Of a stretch of DNA of 64,000 bases, positions 8,616 to 17,334 are shown piece after piece. A program made the position numbers and the translations under genes. Under the pieces are notes generated by a model, which saw only the letters and a list, made by a program, of their open reading frames with translations, was not told where the DNA came from and did no database searches. Source of the stretch: BCD1 sp942492125 (GTDB lineage Bacteria > Bacteroidota > Bacteroidia > Chitinophagales > Saprospiraceae). The stretch lies in contig CALODM010000009.1 in assembly GCA_942492125.1 (NCBI GenBank), positions 124,001 through 188,000 of the forward strand. The letters are read 5' to 3'. Each line of letters begins with the position of its first letter. Within the stretch, counting starts at the first letter, position 1.

Positions 8616-8842
8616 AGTTACAAGTTTTTTCAAGAGATCTGTGCCTGCCCCTGGGCAAAGGCATCAATAAAAAGCAAACGGCGGAAGTATTTATGATGGT
8701 TGCGGAAAGGATGATGTGGCTGACTCCTCCAAAAATACGAAATTCTCGTTGAATAAGGATATAAAAGGCAAAGCCTCGGTTTTGTTTCCCTTTTCTTATT
8801 TAAACGTCCCCAAGAGGCGATTTATGATAAAAGCAATAAAAA

Positions 8843-8878
8843 AGGCCGAAATCAGCATAATCACGCTGATTTCGGCCT
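8843..8878 (-). terminator. Intrinsic terminator of the GH13 gene
   Basis: A perfect 14-bp stem (AGGCCGAAATCAGC and complement) with an eight-base loop lies 39 bases past the GH13 stop. On the minus strand it is followed directly by TTTTTTATTGC, the expected U tract. Confidence 0.9.
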
Positions 8879-8916
8879 AAAAGCATTATTTCAAAATTTA
8901 AAGCTTATCAAAGATT

Positions 8917-11900
8917 TCAGTACAATACTAACCTGCCTGCTGATTGTTTATCCCCGGAGGTTATCCTGTAGAAATAAATACCGTTGTCCATTGGGGGCAG
9001 CTGAATCACTTTATTGTCCGAAACAAAACGGGAGAACAGCAATTTTCCGTTGGAATCATATAACTCAAAATTCAGTTCTCCTGAATATTCGTTGAGGTTA
9101 ATATATCCACTGGTCGGGTTTGGAAAAACCCTGCCGATCAGGATCTCTTCTACCTCTCCAACGGCATTGGTTCCCTGGTTTTGGATAAAGAAATCGAGGT
9201 TACTGGCAATAAAACCATTTTCCAAAGGTCCAGGAGTTCCTGTTCCTTTTTTATTACCGTCCGCACTTCTGAAAACGGCTGCCAGCCAATATGGGAACTC
9301 TCCTGCTCCCAGTCCGTAATAAGCCTGAGGCACAAGGGTAATCTTCCATAAATCAGTAGCGCCCACTACAGGACTCATCTCTCCGACACCATCATCCTGC
9401 CCCCAATTACCCACAGCATTATCCCATGCCGTGGTCTGTGGGTTTGCGGTATCAACGGTTCCCATGCTACTGTGCATATATACCTTTTCCTCTCCCACCA
9501 GTTCCCTGTTACCTTGTTTGGCATTGAAGGTAATGGTGATCTCTGTTGTTGCATCAAACATGGGCGGATCAATGGTGATGAATGGCAAGCCCGAAGCTAC
9601 GCTTTTATAGACCCAGTCATTCCGGAATCCCATACCGAGATTTTCATTAGTGGCATCCCTGAAATACATCCCCAGTTTGTAAATGTCCTTGTCTGCCGCA
9701 ATACTGTAATAGTCAGCAGGAGTGAGGGTGATCTCCCAAATGTCATCCTCGACTTCTGTCATCTCGCCAAGACCGTCATCAGTCAGGTTTCCGACAATAT
9801 GCGATAAATCGGTACTGTCCGGATGATCTATCAATACTCCTGAATGGATATAGACCTTTTCTGCGCCTACAAGACCAGCTGTTCCATTAGTAGTTGCTTT
9901 AGCAGCCTCAAAACGAATGGTGATCTCATCATTTTTGGTAAACGGAGACGGCGTGATCGTAACCGGATCTTCAAATATTTCCACAACTCCCGGGAATCCT
10001 TCCGAAAGTTTTACGGAAGTATAAATATGCCATTCTCCCCCTTTCAGATTGATGACTTCATATATATCTTCCACCATAATGGAATCTCCGGAAAAATAAT
10101 CATACCACATACCTGTCTGGGCAAACTGCGGGGAGATATCCGCCGGATCGAAGCCGAAATTACCGATAACCAATAAATCAATATTTTCTGTATCAAAACT
10201 TAAGCGGCGTGTACTGGAAGTGAATTTGTGATTCACCGAGGCAGCAGCCAGCGTTTCCGGGCCAATTTGATTTCTGAGATCTAAAATGCCGGCGTAAGCA
10301 TCGTAAATATACTGCCTCAAACTATCCTCGTAATAACCCAGCCCGTCCGGACCCCATGGCAATGGTTTTCTGCCAGTACGTCCATTGAAATTGATATCGA
10401 TATCATAACCCAGTTCATCAAATTGCCAGATCATTTTAGGACCGGGAAACAAGAAAGTAAATGCTGCTATCATCTTAGCTCGCTCGTACATGATGAGTGG
10501 ATTCTTCACATCGTAACTACCGTTGTTTTGTCCCTCAGTAAGCGCGTGCTCAGCAAGCCTTCTTTCGTCGTGACTGTCGAAGAAAGAAACATGAGATTGT
10601 ACATTCATGCCGCTAAAACTACCTCCTGTTCCAGCCGTCATCGCAGGCACATAATCATAACTTCTGTTGCGCCACATTTTCATGCCGTAATCCGCCAGCT
10701 GAGATTCTTCATTGGCAGGACCCCAATGCTCCAGGATTACATAAGCTTCCGGGTCCACTTCCCATATTTCGTCCGCCATTCTTTTGAGAATATTGATCCG
10801 GGATTGATCAAAACCATCAATACTTCCACCCGGCGCATAATTGGTAAACCCTTTGGTAAAGTCAAATCGAAAACCATCAAAGTGATACTCTTCTAACCAA
10901 TAGGCATTGACCCGGTCTACGAAAGCCTGGGTGTAAGGGCTTTCATGGTTAAAATCAAAACCCCATTGATAAGGACCAACATAATTTTCATTGAACCACG
11001 GGTTGTCGGGAGTCGGTTTATATAAATCGTAATCGAAATACATCTGAACCATAGGATTCTGACCAAAGGCATGGTTTAAAACGATATCCAGGATAACGGC
11101 CATACCTTCCTGGTGTGCTGCTTCTATAAAATCTTTCAGATCATTTTTAGTTCCGTAATATTTATCCGGCGCAAAAAAGAAGGAAGGGTTATATCCCCAA
11201 CTTTCATTTCCTTCAAATTCGTTGATCGGCATAAGCTCAATGGCATCAACGCCCAATCTTTTGAGATAAGATAAAGTGTCGATAAGATCCTGATAGTAAT
11301 GTGATCCCAAAAAGTCCCTTACATGCAATTCATAGATCACCAAATGATCAATGTCCGGTCTTTGCCACTCATCTTCTGAGGCACTCCATTCATAAGGTTC
11401 CTGCCCGGTTTGGAGTATAGATGCAATAAAAATACCATAAGGCGCATTATATTCGGGAATGTCGGGATATACAGACGGTTCAATCCAGGGGTCATTCCAG
11501 GCATCAACGATTTTATCAGCATAGGGATCAGCAATGGGAATTTCCCCATCTATAACGTATACATATGAATACTCTTTCATTGGGATCAATCCGGATAGTT
11601 CCAACCAGAACATTTCCCCATCAGGTGTTCGCTTCATTTGATAGCCATCCTGAACCGTCCAATTGGTAAAATCTCCAAAAACATGGACAAAACCCTTACC
11701 CGGTGCCTCCAATACCAAAGTAACCCTGGTATCGTCCTCCTCATGATAATTGATACCCGGAATCATTCCTTCAGGTAATTCCTCGACAACAGTTTCCTCA
11801 ATAACCACTACGGAGTGACTACTTGTCACTTCAACATCACTGCCATTGATAACCGCTGTAACCTTAATATCAATAACTGCTGTATTTTCAGGTAAATAAT

Positions 11901-12546
11901 CATAAGCAATGGTCGTTCCCGAAGTTACGCTGGCTTTTTCTTCAAAACCATTCCCGTCATCAATAAACAACTTCATCATGCTTACCTCCGCAGAAGCAAA
12001 TGCTTCAATAGGCAATGACTCTCCGGAATCCAAAAACGAAACCAGGTCTGTTGGATTGGTGATGGTGACGTAATTATCTGCATTAAGATCGATGTAAATA
12101 TCCAAATTGTCTGCAACGGTCCCCCATCCATATTCCCCTGGTGTCAGAATGGCCTTTTGAGACCCGTCGGCTGTCCTGAATACGCACGAAATCCTGAAAA
12201 TATTTTGCCCCGTCGGTACACCAAAATAAGATCTTACGGTAGGGGCGAAAGTTATTTCCCACAGGTCGGTTTCTCCCGGGACTTTCGTCATTTCTCCAAC
12301 GCCATCATCCTGCCCCCAGTTTCCTATAACGTAATTCCAGTCTGTCCCATCTTCTGCACTGAGAACGACCCCATGATGAAGGTAGACTTTTTCTGCGCCA
12401 ATCAGGTTACCTTCTCCTTCAGTCGCATTAAAAGTCAGGGTTACCTCGTCTTCTGCCCCGGCGCTGACTGGATTGAGATAAACCATTTGAGCTGGTAAGA
12501 TGTAAAATACAAATACAAAAAAAATAAAAGCGAAAAACTGCTTCAT
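8917..12546 (-). CDS. Secreted multidomain GH13 alpha-amylase-family enzyme with T9SS sorting tail
   Basis: The 1209-residue protein starts with a signal peptide (cleaved near LPAQ). Order of domains: an accessory beta-domain (about 20-150), an Ig-like segment (160-260), a CBM48-like module (about 270-370; FGDFTNW), the GH13 barrel (about 395-780), two more copies of the first accessory domain (about 870-990 and 995-1120), and a T9SS type A sorting domain (about 1135-1209; VFPNPTSG...GIYFYRI). GH13 motifs are complete: nucleophile Asp562 in GFRFDFTKG, acid/base Glu606 in VILEHWG, and Asp660 in FFDSHDER. A CBM48 before the barrel fits branching, debranching or related alpha-glucan enzymes. The T9SS tail predicts surface or extracellular location, so the likely role is outside attack on starch or glycogen. 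No susC/susD pair is nearby. Its own terminator follows. Confidence 0.93.
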   Translation of the reverse strand: MKQFFAFIFFVFVFYILPAQMVYLNPVSAGAEDEVTLTFNATEGEGNLIGAEKVYLHHGVVLSAEDGTDWNYVIGNWGQDDGVGEMTKVPGETDLWEITFAPTVRSYFGVPTGQNIFRISCVFRTADGSQKAILTPGEYGWGTVADNLDIYIDLNADNYVTITNPTDLVSFLDSGESLPIEAFASAEVSMMKLFIDDGNGFEEKASVTSGTTIAYDYLPENTAVIDIKVTAVINGSDVEVTSSHSVVVIEETVVEELPEGMIPGINYHEEDDTRVTLVLEAPGKGFVHVFGDFTNWTVQDGYQMKRTPDGEMFWLELSGLIPMKEYSYVYVIDGEIPIADPYADKIVDAWNDPWIEPSVYPDIPEYNAPYGIFIASILQTGQEPYEWSASEDEWQRPDIDHLVIYELHVRDFLGSHYYQDLIDTLSYLKRLGVDAIELMPINEFEGNESWGYNPSFFFAPDKYYGTKNDLKDFIEAAHQEGMAVILDIVLNHAFGQNPMVQMYFDYDLYKPTPDNPWFNENYVGPYQWGFDFNHESPYTQAFVDRVNAYWLEEYHFDGFRFDFTKGFTNYAPGGSIDGFDQSRINILKRMADEIWEVDPEAYVILEHWGPANEESQLADYGMKMWRNRSYDYVPAMTAGTGGSFSGMNVQSHVSFFDSHDERRLAEHALTEGQNNGSYDVKNPLIMYERAKMIAAFTFLFPGPKMIWQFDELGYDIDINFNGRTGRKPLPWGPDGLGYYEDSLRQYIYDAYAGILDLRNQIGPETLAAASVNHKFTSSTRRLSFDTENIDLLVIGNFGFDPADISPQFAQTGMWYDYFSGDSIMVEDIYEVINLKGGEWHIYTSVKLSEGFPGVVEIFEDPVTITPSPFTKNDEITIRFEAAKATTNGTAGLVGAEKVYIHSGVLIDHPDSTDLSHIVGNLTDDGLGEMTEVEDDIWEITLTPADYYSIAADKDIYKLGMYFRDATNENLGMGFRNDWVYKSVASGLPFITIDPPMFDATTEITITFNAKQGNRELVGEEKVYMHSSMGTVDTANPQTTAWDNAVGNWGQDDGVGEMSPVVGATDLWKITLVPQAYYGLGAGEFPYWLAAVFRSADGNKKGTGTPGPLENGFIASNLDFFIQNQGTNAVGEVEEILIGRVFPNPTSGYINLNEYSGELNFELYDSNGKLLFSRFVSDNKVIQLPPMDNGIYFYRITSGDKQSAGRLVLY

Positions 12547-13161
12547 GGTTCTATCGATTTTAATTGTTAGGTTGTTCCACTTATTACATTAAACAAATAA
12601 AAGGAATTGCCGGTTTTAGGATGTTAAATCGCTTTGGGTACTCGAAAATCCTGTCGGCAAATCAAAGTTAGTGTAATTTTTACAAAAAGTAAAAAGTCTG
12701 GGGCTTTTTTGCAATCAGCATTGCCAAATTGGAAGCTCAACGCCCTTTACTCGTACTCTCTGGCCAAAAGAAACCATATGGTCGCTTTCAAACCAGGCAA
12801 TGATCTACTTTTTTTTGGCTATCCCAGATAAAGTTTTTAAATTGTCATATCTAATTCGAATGTTTTTTCAGTTATACCTCGAAGATCTCAACAACTTTAA
12901 GATATTGCTACTCAACCCATCCAGCTTCTGAAAGGGAAATTACCAGTTTACCTGATTTTGAATTTGTGAATACGATAAACGAAGGTCGAATGCATGAAAT
13001 AAAAGTCAAAAAAAACCACTAAAACCATTGGCGATCCGGTTGCGTTGGGCGATCCCGAATAACACAAAAAACATAATGATGGCCTGTATCTGTACTTCGC
13101 ACAATCAAGGGCCATTGATAACGACAAAAAATTCAACAATTCCTTTCAAACTACAGTCTCT
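12547..13161. other. 615-bp gene-free region between GH13 and the Dabb lipoprotein
   Basis: No frame here gives a protein I can support. Short open stretches exist (for example 12634-12831 plus, 12948-13139 minus) but they lack family-like sequence or neighbours. One plus-strand frame around 12966-13140 reads through NTINEGRMHEIKVKK and later DGLYLYFAQSRAIDNDK, broken by stops, and could be the relic of a decayed gene. The GH13 promoter should lie within about 100 bases of 12546 but no convincing TAnnTTTG is seen. Confidence 0.4.
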
Positions 13162-13611
13162 ATGAAAAACATCCTTAAAGCTACTCTCTTCGTTTGTTTA
13201 ATTTTTTCTTCCTGCCAGCAAAGGGATCTTCGGGGTCAGTTGGAAGCTTGTCAACAAGAACTGGAAAAAGCCAACAGAGAGGCAAGTTTAGAAAAACCGG
13301 AACCAAAATTAGCCCACACGGTATATCTGGATTTGAAAGATGATATTACAAAAGACGATTTGGAGCAATTGATGACAGGGATTCAAACACTCGGAAAAAT
13401 TCAAGGCGTTTTTGATCTAAAAATCGGGACTTTTAAAGACCTGGGGGATCAAAGAGCTTTGTCTCAGTATGAAGTGGTGTTACAGATGGCATTTCATGAC
13501 GAGACCTCCTACAGGCTATACCAGAAGGATTCAATCCATCTGGCGTTCAAAAAAAGTGTGGGACATCTTCTTTCAAGCCCCCCGGCCACCTATGATTTTA
13601 CGATGGAGTAA
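13162..13611 (+). CDS. Lipoprotein with a Dabb (stress-responsive A/B barrel) domain
   Basis: The 149-residue protein has a lipoprotein signal with Cys18 (IFSSC), a short charged helix (about 20-50; RGQLEACQQELEKANREA) and a Dabb-type domain (about 50-149). Family signs are AHTVYLDLKDD at the first strand, IQTLGKIQGVFDLKIGTF, and the conserved Tyr-His pattern SYRLYQKDSIHLAF, ending in ATYDF. Dabb domains are dimeric ferredoxin-like folds; a few act as cyclases but most have no known activity. Being anchored to a membrane as a lipoprotein is common for Bacteroidota versions. It is monocistronic as far as can be seen, 245 bases before htrA. Confidence 0.8.
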   Translation: MKNILKATLFVCLIFSSCQQRDLRGQLEACQQELEKANREASLEKPEPKLAHTVYLDLKDDITKDDLEQLMTGIQTLGKIQGVFDLKIGTFKDLGDQRALSQYEVVLQMAFHDETSYRLYQKDSIHLAFKKSVGHLLSSPPATYDFTME

Positions 13612-13856
13612 GCAAGTTGGAATATCGCCTTTAAAAAGAATGGCCTTTGAAATTAAGGAGAATTGAACCTAAAGGCCGGGAATACTGTTTCTGTTAACAT
13701 GAAGTTAAAGTAGGTTTTGAAAAAAACGGGATGCTTGACTTGAAAGTTATTATGCTGTACTTTGTTAGTTATTCTGTTTTTTTCACCCGATACCAGGTCT
13801 GACAAGGACATCCAATACTTTTTCATCCCTGGTAACCATTTCAAAAACAAAAACGT

Positions 13857-14993
13857 ATGAAACAATTTCTTTCATTCCTGTTAGCCGCGATTGCGGGAGG
13901 ATTAATTGCTTTAGGCGGTGTTTCATTGTTTGATAATGAAGCTGAAATTTCAGCAACCGACACCGTATTGCCCACTCAACAGGTTAGTTATGTAAACCAA
14001 AGACCTGTTCCCACTACCAATATTTTTGATTTCACCAAGGCTGCGGAGATGGCCAATCCTGTTGTCGTCCATATTTCTGCAAAAGCCGGAAAGGGGAGTG
14101 CCAGTAACAATTATTCAGATGACCCTTTCAGGTTTTTCTTTGGAGAAGACAGGCCAATGAGCGGATCGGGATCCGGAGTCATATATACTACTGACGGATA
14201 TATAGTCACCAATAACCATGTGGTGGAATTTGCTGAAGATCTGGAAGTCACCCTTTACGACAACAGGAAATTCAAAGCCAAAGTCATTGGTACCAATAAA
14301 AAAACGGATTTGGCAATCATAAAAATTGAAGCCAATAACCTGCCTACCCTGGAGCTAGCTGATTCAGACAAAGCCAGGGTTGGAGAATGGACCTTAGCCG
14401 TAGGCAACCCGTTTGACCTGACCTCTACCGTTACTGCCGGTATCATCAGTGCCAAAGGAAGAAGTCTTCGTTTGTTGAAAGAAAGAGATGCCATTGAATC
14501 ATTCATACAGACTGATGCTGCAGTAAATCCGGGCAACAGCGGTGGTGCCCTGATAGATGCCAATGGAAAATTATTGGGAATCAACACAGCCATCGCTTCA
14601 CAGACAGGAGTTTTCCAGGGATATTCTTTTGCTATTCCTATCAATCTGGTAAAACGCATTGCTGACGATATTATTCAATATGGTAATTATCGCCGTGCAT
14701 TTTTGGGGGTTAATATCTACCCGCTGGATAGTGAAACTGCCCAACAATTAGGCATCAATATCAGCCAGGGCGTGGTCATTGACAGGCTGGAAGACAAAGG
14801 GTCTGCACAGTATGCAGGACTGTATCCTAAAGATGTAATTATCAAGGTGGATGAAAAGGACATTCGTGATGTCCCGGATTTGGCAGAGATCATCGGTTTA
14901 TCGAAAGTAGGCGACGTGCTGGATGTAACGGTCAACCGTAAAGGAAAAACCATGACTATCCCCGTAAAAATGCGCCCGGAACCTGAAGATTGA
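13857..14993 (+). CDS. HtrA/Deg-type serine protease with one PDZ domain
   Basis: The 378-residue protein has an N-terminal hydrophobic segment (about 4-25) that is either a signal peptide or a membrane anchor. The trypsin-like domain follows (about 45-250), with the full triad: His121 in VTNNHVVEF, Asp151 in KTDLAII and Ser228 in NPGNSGGAL. A single PDZ domain covers about 280-375 (FLGVNIYPLDS, GVVIDRLEDKGSAQYAGL). One PDZ makes it closer to DegS or HhoA-type proteins than to the two-PDZ DegP. It should act in the periplasm on misfolded or signalling substrates. It is monocistronic, with a terminator 170 bases downstream. Confidence 0.93.
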   Translation: MKQFLSFLLAAIAGGLIALGGVSLFDNEAEISATDTVLPTQQVSYVNQRPVPTTNIFDFTKAAEMANPVVVHISAKAGKGSASNNYSDDPFRFFFGEDRPMSGSGSGVIYTTDGYIVTNNHVVEFAEDLEVTLYDNRKFKAKVIGTNKKTDLAIIKIEANNLPTLELADSDKARVGEWTLAVGNPFDLTSTVTAGIISAKGRSLRLLKERDAIESFIQTDAAVNPGNSGGALIDANGKLLGINTAIASQTGVFQGYSFAIPINLVKRIADDIIQYGNYRRAFLGVNIYPLDSETAQQLGINISQGVVIDRLEDKGSAQYAGLYPKDVIIKVDEKDIRDVPDLAEIIGLSKVGDVLDVTVNRKGKTMTIPVKMRPEPED

Positions 14994-15165
14994 ATTCAAA
15001 AGTCCCTTCCCGACAATTTTTAACAAGGGTTTAAGAAATCATTAACAATCGGGAAGCAACAATTTGAGTGTTTGTGTGGTTCTATGTTAAAATGAATAAT
15101 AAGTCCTAAAGACTTCAAGATATATAAGAACTTGTTTAAAGTTGGTTTTTCGTTTTGTTTTGATG

Positions 15166-15203
15166 CGTCTGTCTTGCTGTTGCGAGGCAGACGTTTTCTT
15201 TTT
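15166..15203 (+). terminator. Intrinsic terminator after htrA
   Basis: Arms 15166-15177 and 15182-15193 form a 12-bp stem (two G:U pairs) with a TGTT loop, followed by TTTTCTTTTT. It separates htrA from the rimP promoter 60 bases on. Confidence 0.75.
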
Positions 15204-15263
15204 GTCCCGACCTCACTAAAGCGGAAAAAATGGAACCATACGGTCAAGGATTACAGCTTGTTG

Positions 15264-15294
15264 TTGCACAGGTTAAAAAAAAGCATTACCTTTG
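15264..15294 (+). promoter_or_regulatory. Promoter of the rimP-nusA-infB operon
   Basis: TTG at 15264-15266, a 20-base spacer and TACCTTTG at 15287-15294 match the Bacteroidota housekeeping promoter (TTG, 19-21 bases, TAnnTTTG). Transcription should start near 15300, giving a leader of about 60 bases before rimP. Confidence 0.7.
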
Positions 15295-15316
15295 CGGCAT
15301 ATTAAAAGGAAAAATA

Positions 15317-15349
15317 AAAAAGAGGGAACACATTTTGTTCCCTCTTTTT
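15317..15349 (+). terminator. Attenuator-like terminator hairpin in the rimP leader
   Basis: Arms 15317-15330 and 15336-15349 form a perfect 14-bp stem (core GAGGGAACA with TGTTCCCTC) with a five-base loop. The 3' arm ends in TTTTT followed by AATT, as in an intrinsic terminator. It sits after the predicted start of transcription and 14 bases before the rimP GTG, so it is positioned as a leader attenuator and not as the terminator of the preceding gene, which has its own. Confidence 0.65.
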
Positions 15350-15362
15350 AATTCTATAAACA

Positions 15363-15842
15363 GTGATAGAAAAAAAGTTAACTGAATTACTGGAGCAAAA
15401 ATTTACTGAAGAAGCGTTTTCATCCTGCTTTATCATTGAATTAAAATCACTCCCGGGAAACAGAATTGAAGTTTTTATCGACAGCGATGAAGGAGTGAAC
15501 TTTTCCACCTGCCAACAGATCAGCCGGTACCTTGAACACCACATAGACGAAAAAGGGTGGCTGGGAGAAAAATACATTCTGGAAGTGTCCTCTCCGGGTG
15601 TTGGCCGCCCGTTGAAACTAAAGCGCCAATACCCTAAGCATATTGGCCGGAAGCTGGAAGTAAAACAACAGGACGGGGAGACCGTTTCCGGCACACTTAC
15701 TGCTGTTGCTGAAGAAGGCATAACCCTCGAGGAAAAGACCCGGGTAAAGGACGGCAAAAAGAAAAAAACAGTGATTCTGAAACACGAAGTACCCTTTGAC
15801 AATATTAAAAAAGCAATAGTTAAGATATCATTTTCAAAATAA
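15363..15842 (+). CDS. rimP: Ribosome maturation factor RimP
   Basis: The 159-residue protein matches RimP in size and layout: an N-terminal alpha/beta domain with IELKSLPGNRIEVFIDSDEGV and the family signature YILEVSSPGVGRPL, followed by a small SH3-like C-terminal domain (GRKLEVKQQDGETVSGTLTA... VPFDNIKKAIV). RimP binds the 30S subunit and is needed for its maturation. The start is a GTG at 15363; no other start would keep the conserved N-terminal helix. nusA begins six bases after its stop, the conserved rimP-nusA-infB order. A promoter and an attenuator-like hairpin lie directly upstream. Confidence 0.94.
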   Translation: MIEKKLTELLEQKFTEEAFSSCFIIELKSLPGNRIEVFIDSDEGVNFSTCQQISRYLEHHIDEKGWLGEKYILEVSSPGVGRPLKLKRQYPKHIGRKLEVKQQDGETVSGTLTAVAEEGITLEEKTRVKDGKKKKTVILKHEVPFDNIKKAIVKISFSK

Positions 15843-15848
15843 GTTAGT

Positions 15849-17087
15849 ATGAACCTCGTAGAAACGTTTTCCGAGTTTAAATCGGGAAAAAATATAGACC
15901 GTCCCACAATGGTACGCGTATTGGAGGATGTTTTCAGAACCTTAATCCGTAAAAAATTCGGTTCTGATGAAAATTTTGACGTTATCGTAAACACAACCAA
16001 CGGCGACCTTGAATTATGGCGTGTCCGGGAAATTGTTCCGGACGGAGAGGTTACAGATGATAATGCCCAGGTTTCTATATCTGAAGCATTATCTATTGAT
16101 GAAGACTATGAAATAGGAGAAGAGTGTTATGAACAACTTTTTCTGGAAAACTTTGGACGTCGCGCCATCATGGCCGCCCGGCAAACCCTGATTTCCAGAA
16201 TCATGGAATTGGAGAAAGACGAAATCTACAAACAATATTCCGAAAGAATAGGGGAGATTGTAAGTTGTGAGGTACACCAGATATTAAAGCGGGAAATCCT
16301 CATTCTGGATGATGTAACCGACACTGAATTGATCCTGCCTCGTAATGAAATGATCAAAGGGGATTATTTTCGAAAAGGCGACATGGTTCGTGGAATTATC
16401 AAGGAAGTTGAAATGCGGAACAATAACCCTGTAGTTATTGTTTCCAGAACAGATACATCTTTCCTCGAGAAGTTGCTGGAACAGGAAGTTCCTGAAATTG
16501 AAGATGGTTTGATTACCGTTAAGAAGATCGTACGCATCCCTGGCGAAAGAGCCAAAATTGCCGTGGAATCTTATGATGACAGAATTGACCCCGTAGGTGC
16601 CTGTGTGGGTATGAAAGGATCCAGGATCCATGGTATTGTTCGCGAATTGAACAATGAAAATATTGATATCGTCAACTTTACGAATAATACTAATCTGTTT
16701 ATTCAACGTGCATTGACACCAGCAAAAATATCCAATATCGATCTCAGCCTGGAAGAAAAAAGAGCCGCTGTATATCTCGAACCTGACCAGATATCCCTGG
16801 CCATCGGAAAGGGAGGATCCAATATTAAGCTGGCCAGTCAACTCACCGGTTTCGAAATTGATGTATTCAGAAATACCCAGGAAGAAATTGAAATCGACGA
16901 TGTCGATCTCGAAGAATTCAGCGATGAAATCGACAACTGGGTCATTGAAGCGTTTAAGGCTATCGGATGCGATACAGCCAGAAGCGTTTTACAGTTGAGT
17001 AAAGAAGAACTGCTGCGCCGAACAGACCTCGAAGAAGAAACAATTGACGATGTTATTGGCATTTTAGCGGCAGAGTTTGAAGAATAA
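15849..17087 (+). CDS. nusA: Transcription termination/antitermination protein NusA
   Basis: The 412-residue protein carries the NusA core: N-terminal RNA-polymerase-binding domain (about 1-130; ALSIDEDYEIGEECYE), S1 domain (about 135-205; VSCEVHQILKREILI), and two KH domains (about 210-350) with the typical VGACVGMKGSRIHGIVREL, LEPDQISLAIGKGGSNIKLA and IALTPAKIS-like segments. The last 60 residues hold one HhH-like acidic repeat (EEFSDEIDNWVIEAFKAIG). It lacks the long E. coli AR repeats, as is usual in this phylum. NusA governs pausing, termination and antitermination. It is the second gene of the rimP operon and could act back on the hairpin in the rimP leader. Confidence 0.96.
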   Translation: MNLVETFSEFKSGKNIDRPTMVRVLEDVFRTLIRKKFGSDENFDVIVNTTNGDLELWRVREIVPDGEVTDDNAQVSISEALSIDEDYEIGEECYEQLFLENFGRRAIMAARQTLISRIMELEKDEIYKQYSERIGEIVSCEVHQILKREILILDDVTDTELILPRNEMIKGDYFRKGDMVRGIIKEVEMRNNNPVVIVSRTDTSFLEKLLEQEVPEIEDGLITVKKIVRIPGERAKIAVESYDDRIDPVGACVGMKGSRIHGIVRELNNENIDIVNFTNNTNLFIQRALTPAKISNIDLSLEEKRAAVYLEPDQISLAIGKGGSNIKLASQLTGFEIDVFRNTQEEIEIDDVDLEEFSDEIDNWVIEAFKAIGCDTARSVLQLSKEELLRRTDLEEETIDDVIGILAAEFEE

Positions 17088-17097
17088 TTAGGAAAAT

Positions 17098-17119
17098 AGG
17101 CTATAAATAGCCTGTTTTT
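17098..17119 (+). terminator. Weak intrinsic terminator after nusA
   Basis: AGGCTA (17098-17103), TAAA loop and TAGCCT (17108-17113) followed by GTTTTTC. The six-bp stem is short, so partial readthrough into infB is likely. Confidence 0.45.
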
Positions 17120-17144
17120 CTGTGCAATTAGCGGGTATTCCGTT

Positions 17145-17152
17145 TATATTTG
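17145..17152 (+). promoter_or_regulatory. Candidate internal promoter for infB
   Basis: TATATTTG fits the TAnnTTTG -7 element between nusA and infB. The -33 region (TTTCTG) is not a clear match, so the call is tentative. It would give infB a leader of about 180 bases. Confidence 0.4.
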
Positions 17153-17162
17153 CAGAAATTTT

Positions 17163-17198
17163 AAGCTACGGATCGGAAATATCTCCCTTCCGTAGCTT
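17163..17198 (+). promoter_or_regulatory. Hairpin in the infB leader
   Basis: A perfect 10-bp stem (AAGCTACGGA and TCCGTAGCTT) with a 16-base loop lies about 140 bases before the infB start and just downstream of the candidate promoter. It has no strong T tract, so a regulatory or RNA-stability role is as likely as termination. Confidence 0.45.
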
Positions 17199-17334
17199 CG
17201 TTTGATAAGTAAAAGCATATTCTAGATGTACAATGGTATTATTAACTAAAAAATAAATTCATGTAAGTACTTCTTTAGCAAGGATTCGCTTTTGCTTATT
17301 TAATAAACGAATTGCATTTTTGAAAAAAATTTGA

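Noticed and set aside
10423..10896. Plus-strand open frame of 157 codons inside the GH13 gene
   Set aside because: It is antisense to the catalytic region with intact GH13 motifs and encodes no recognisable protein.
15302..16000. Minus-strand open frame of 232 codons over rimP
   Set aside because: rimP and nusA are certain on the plus strand here; the antisense frame is a shadow.
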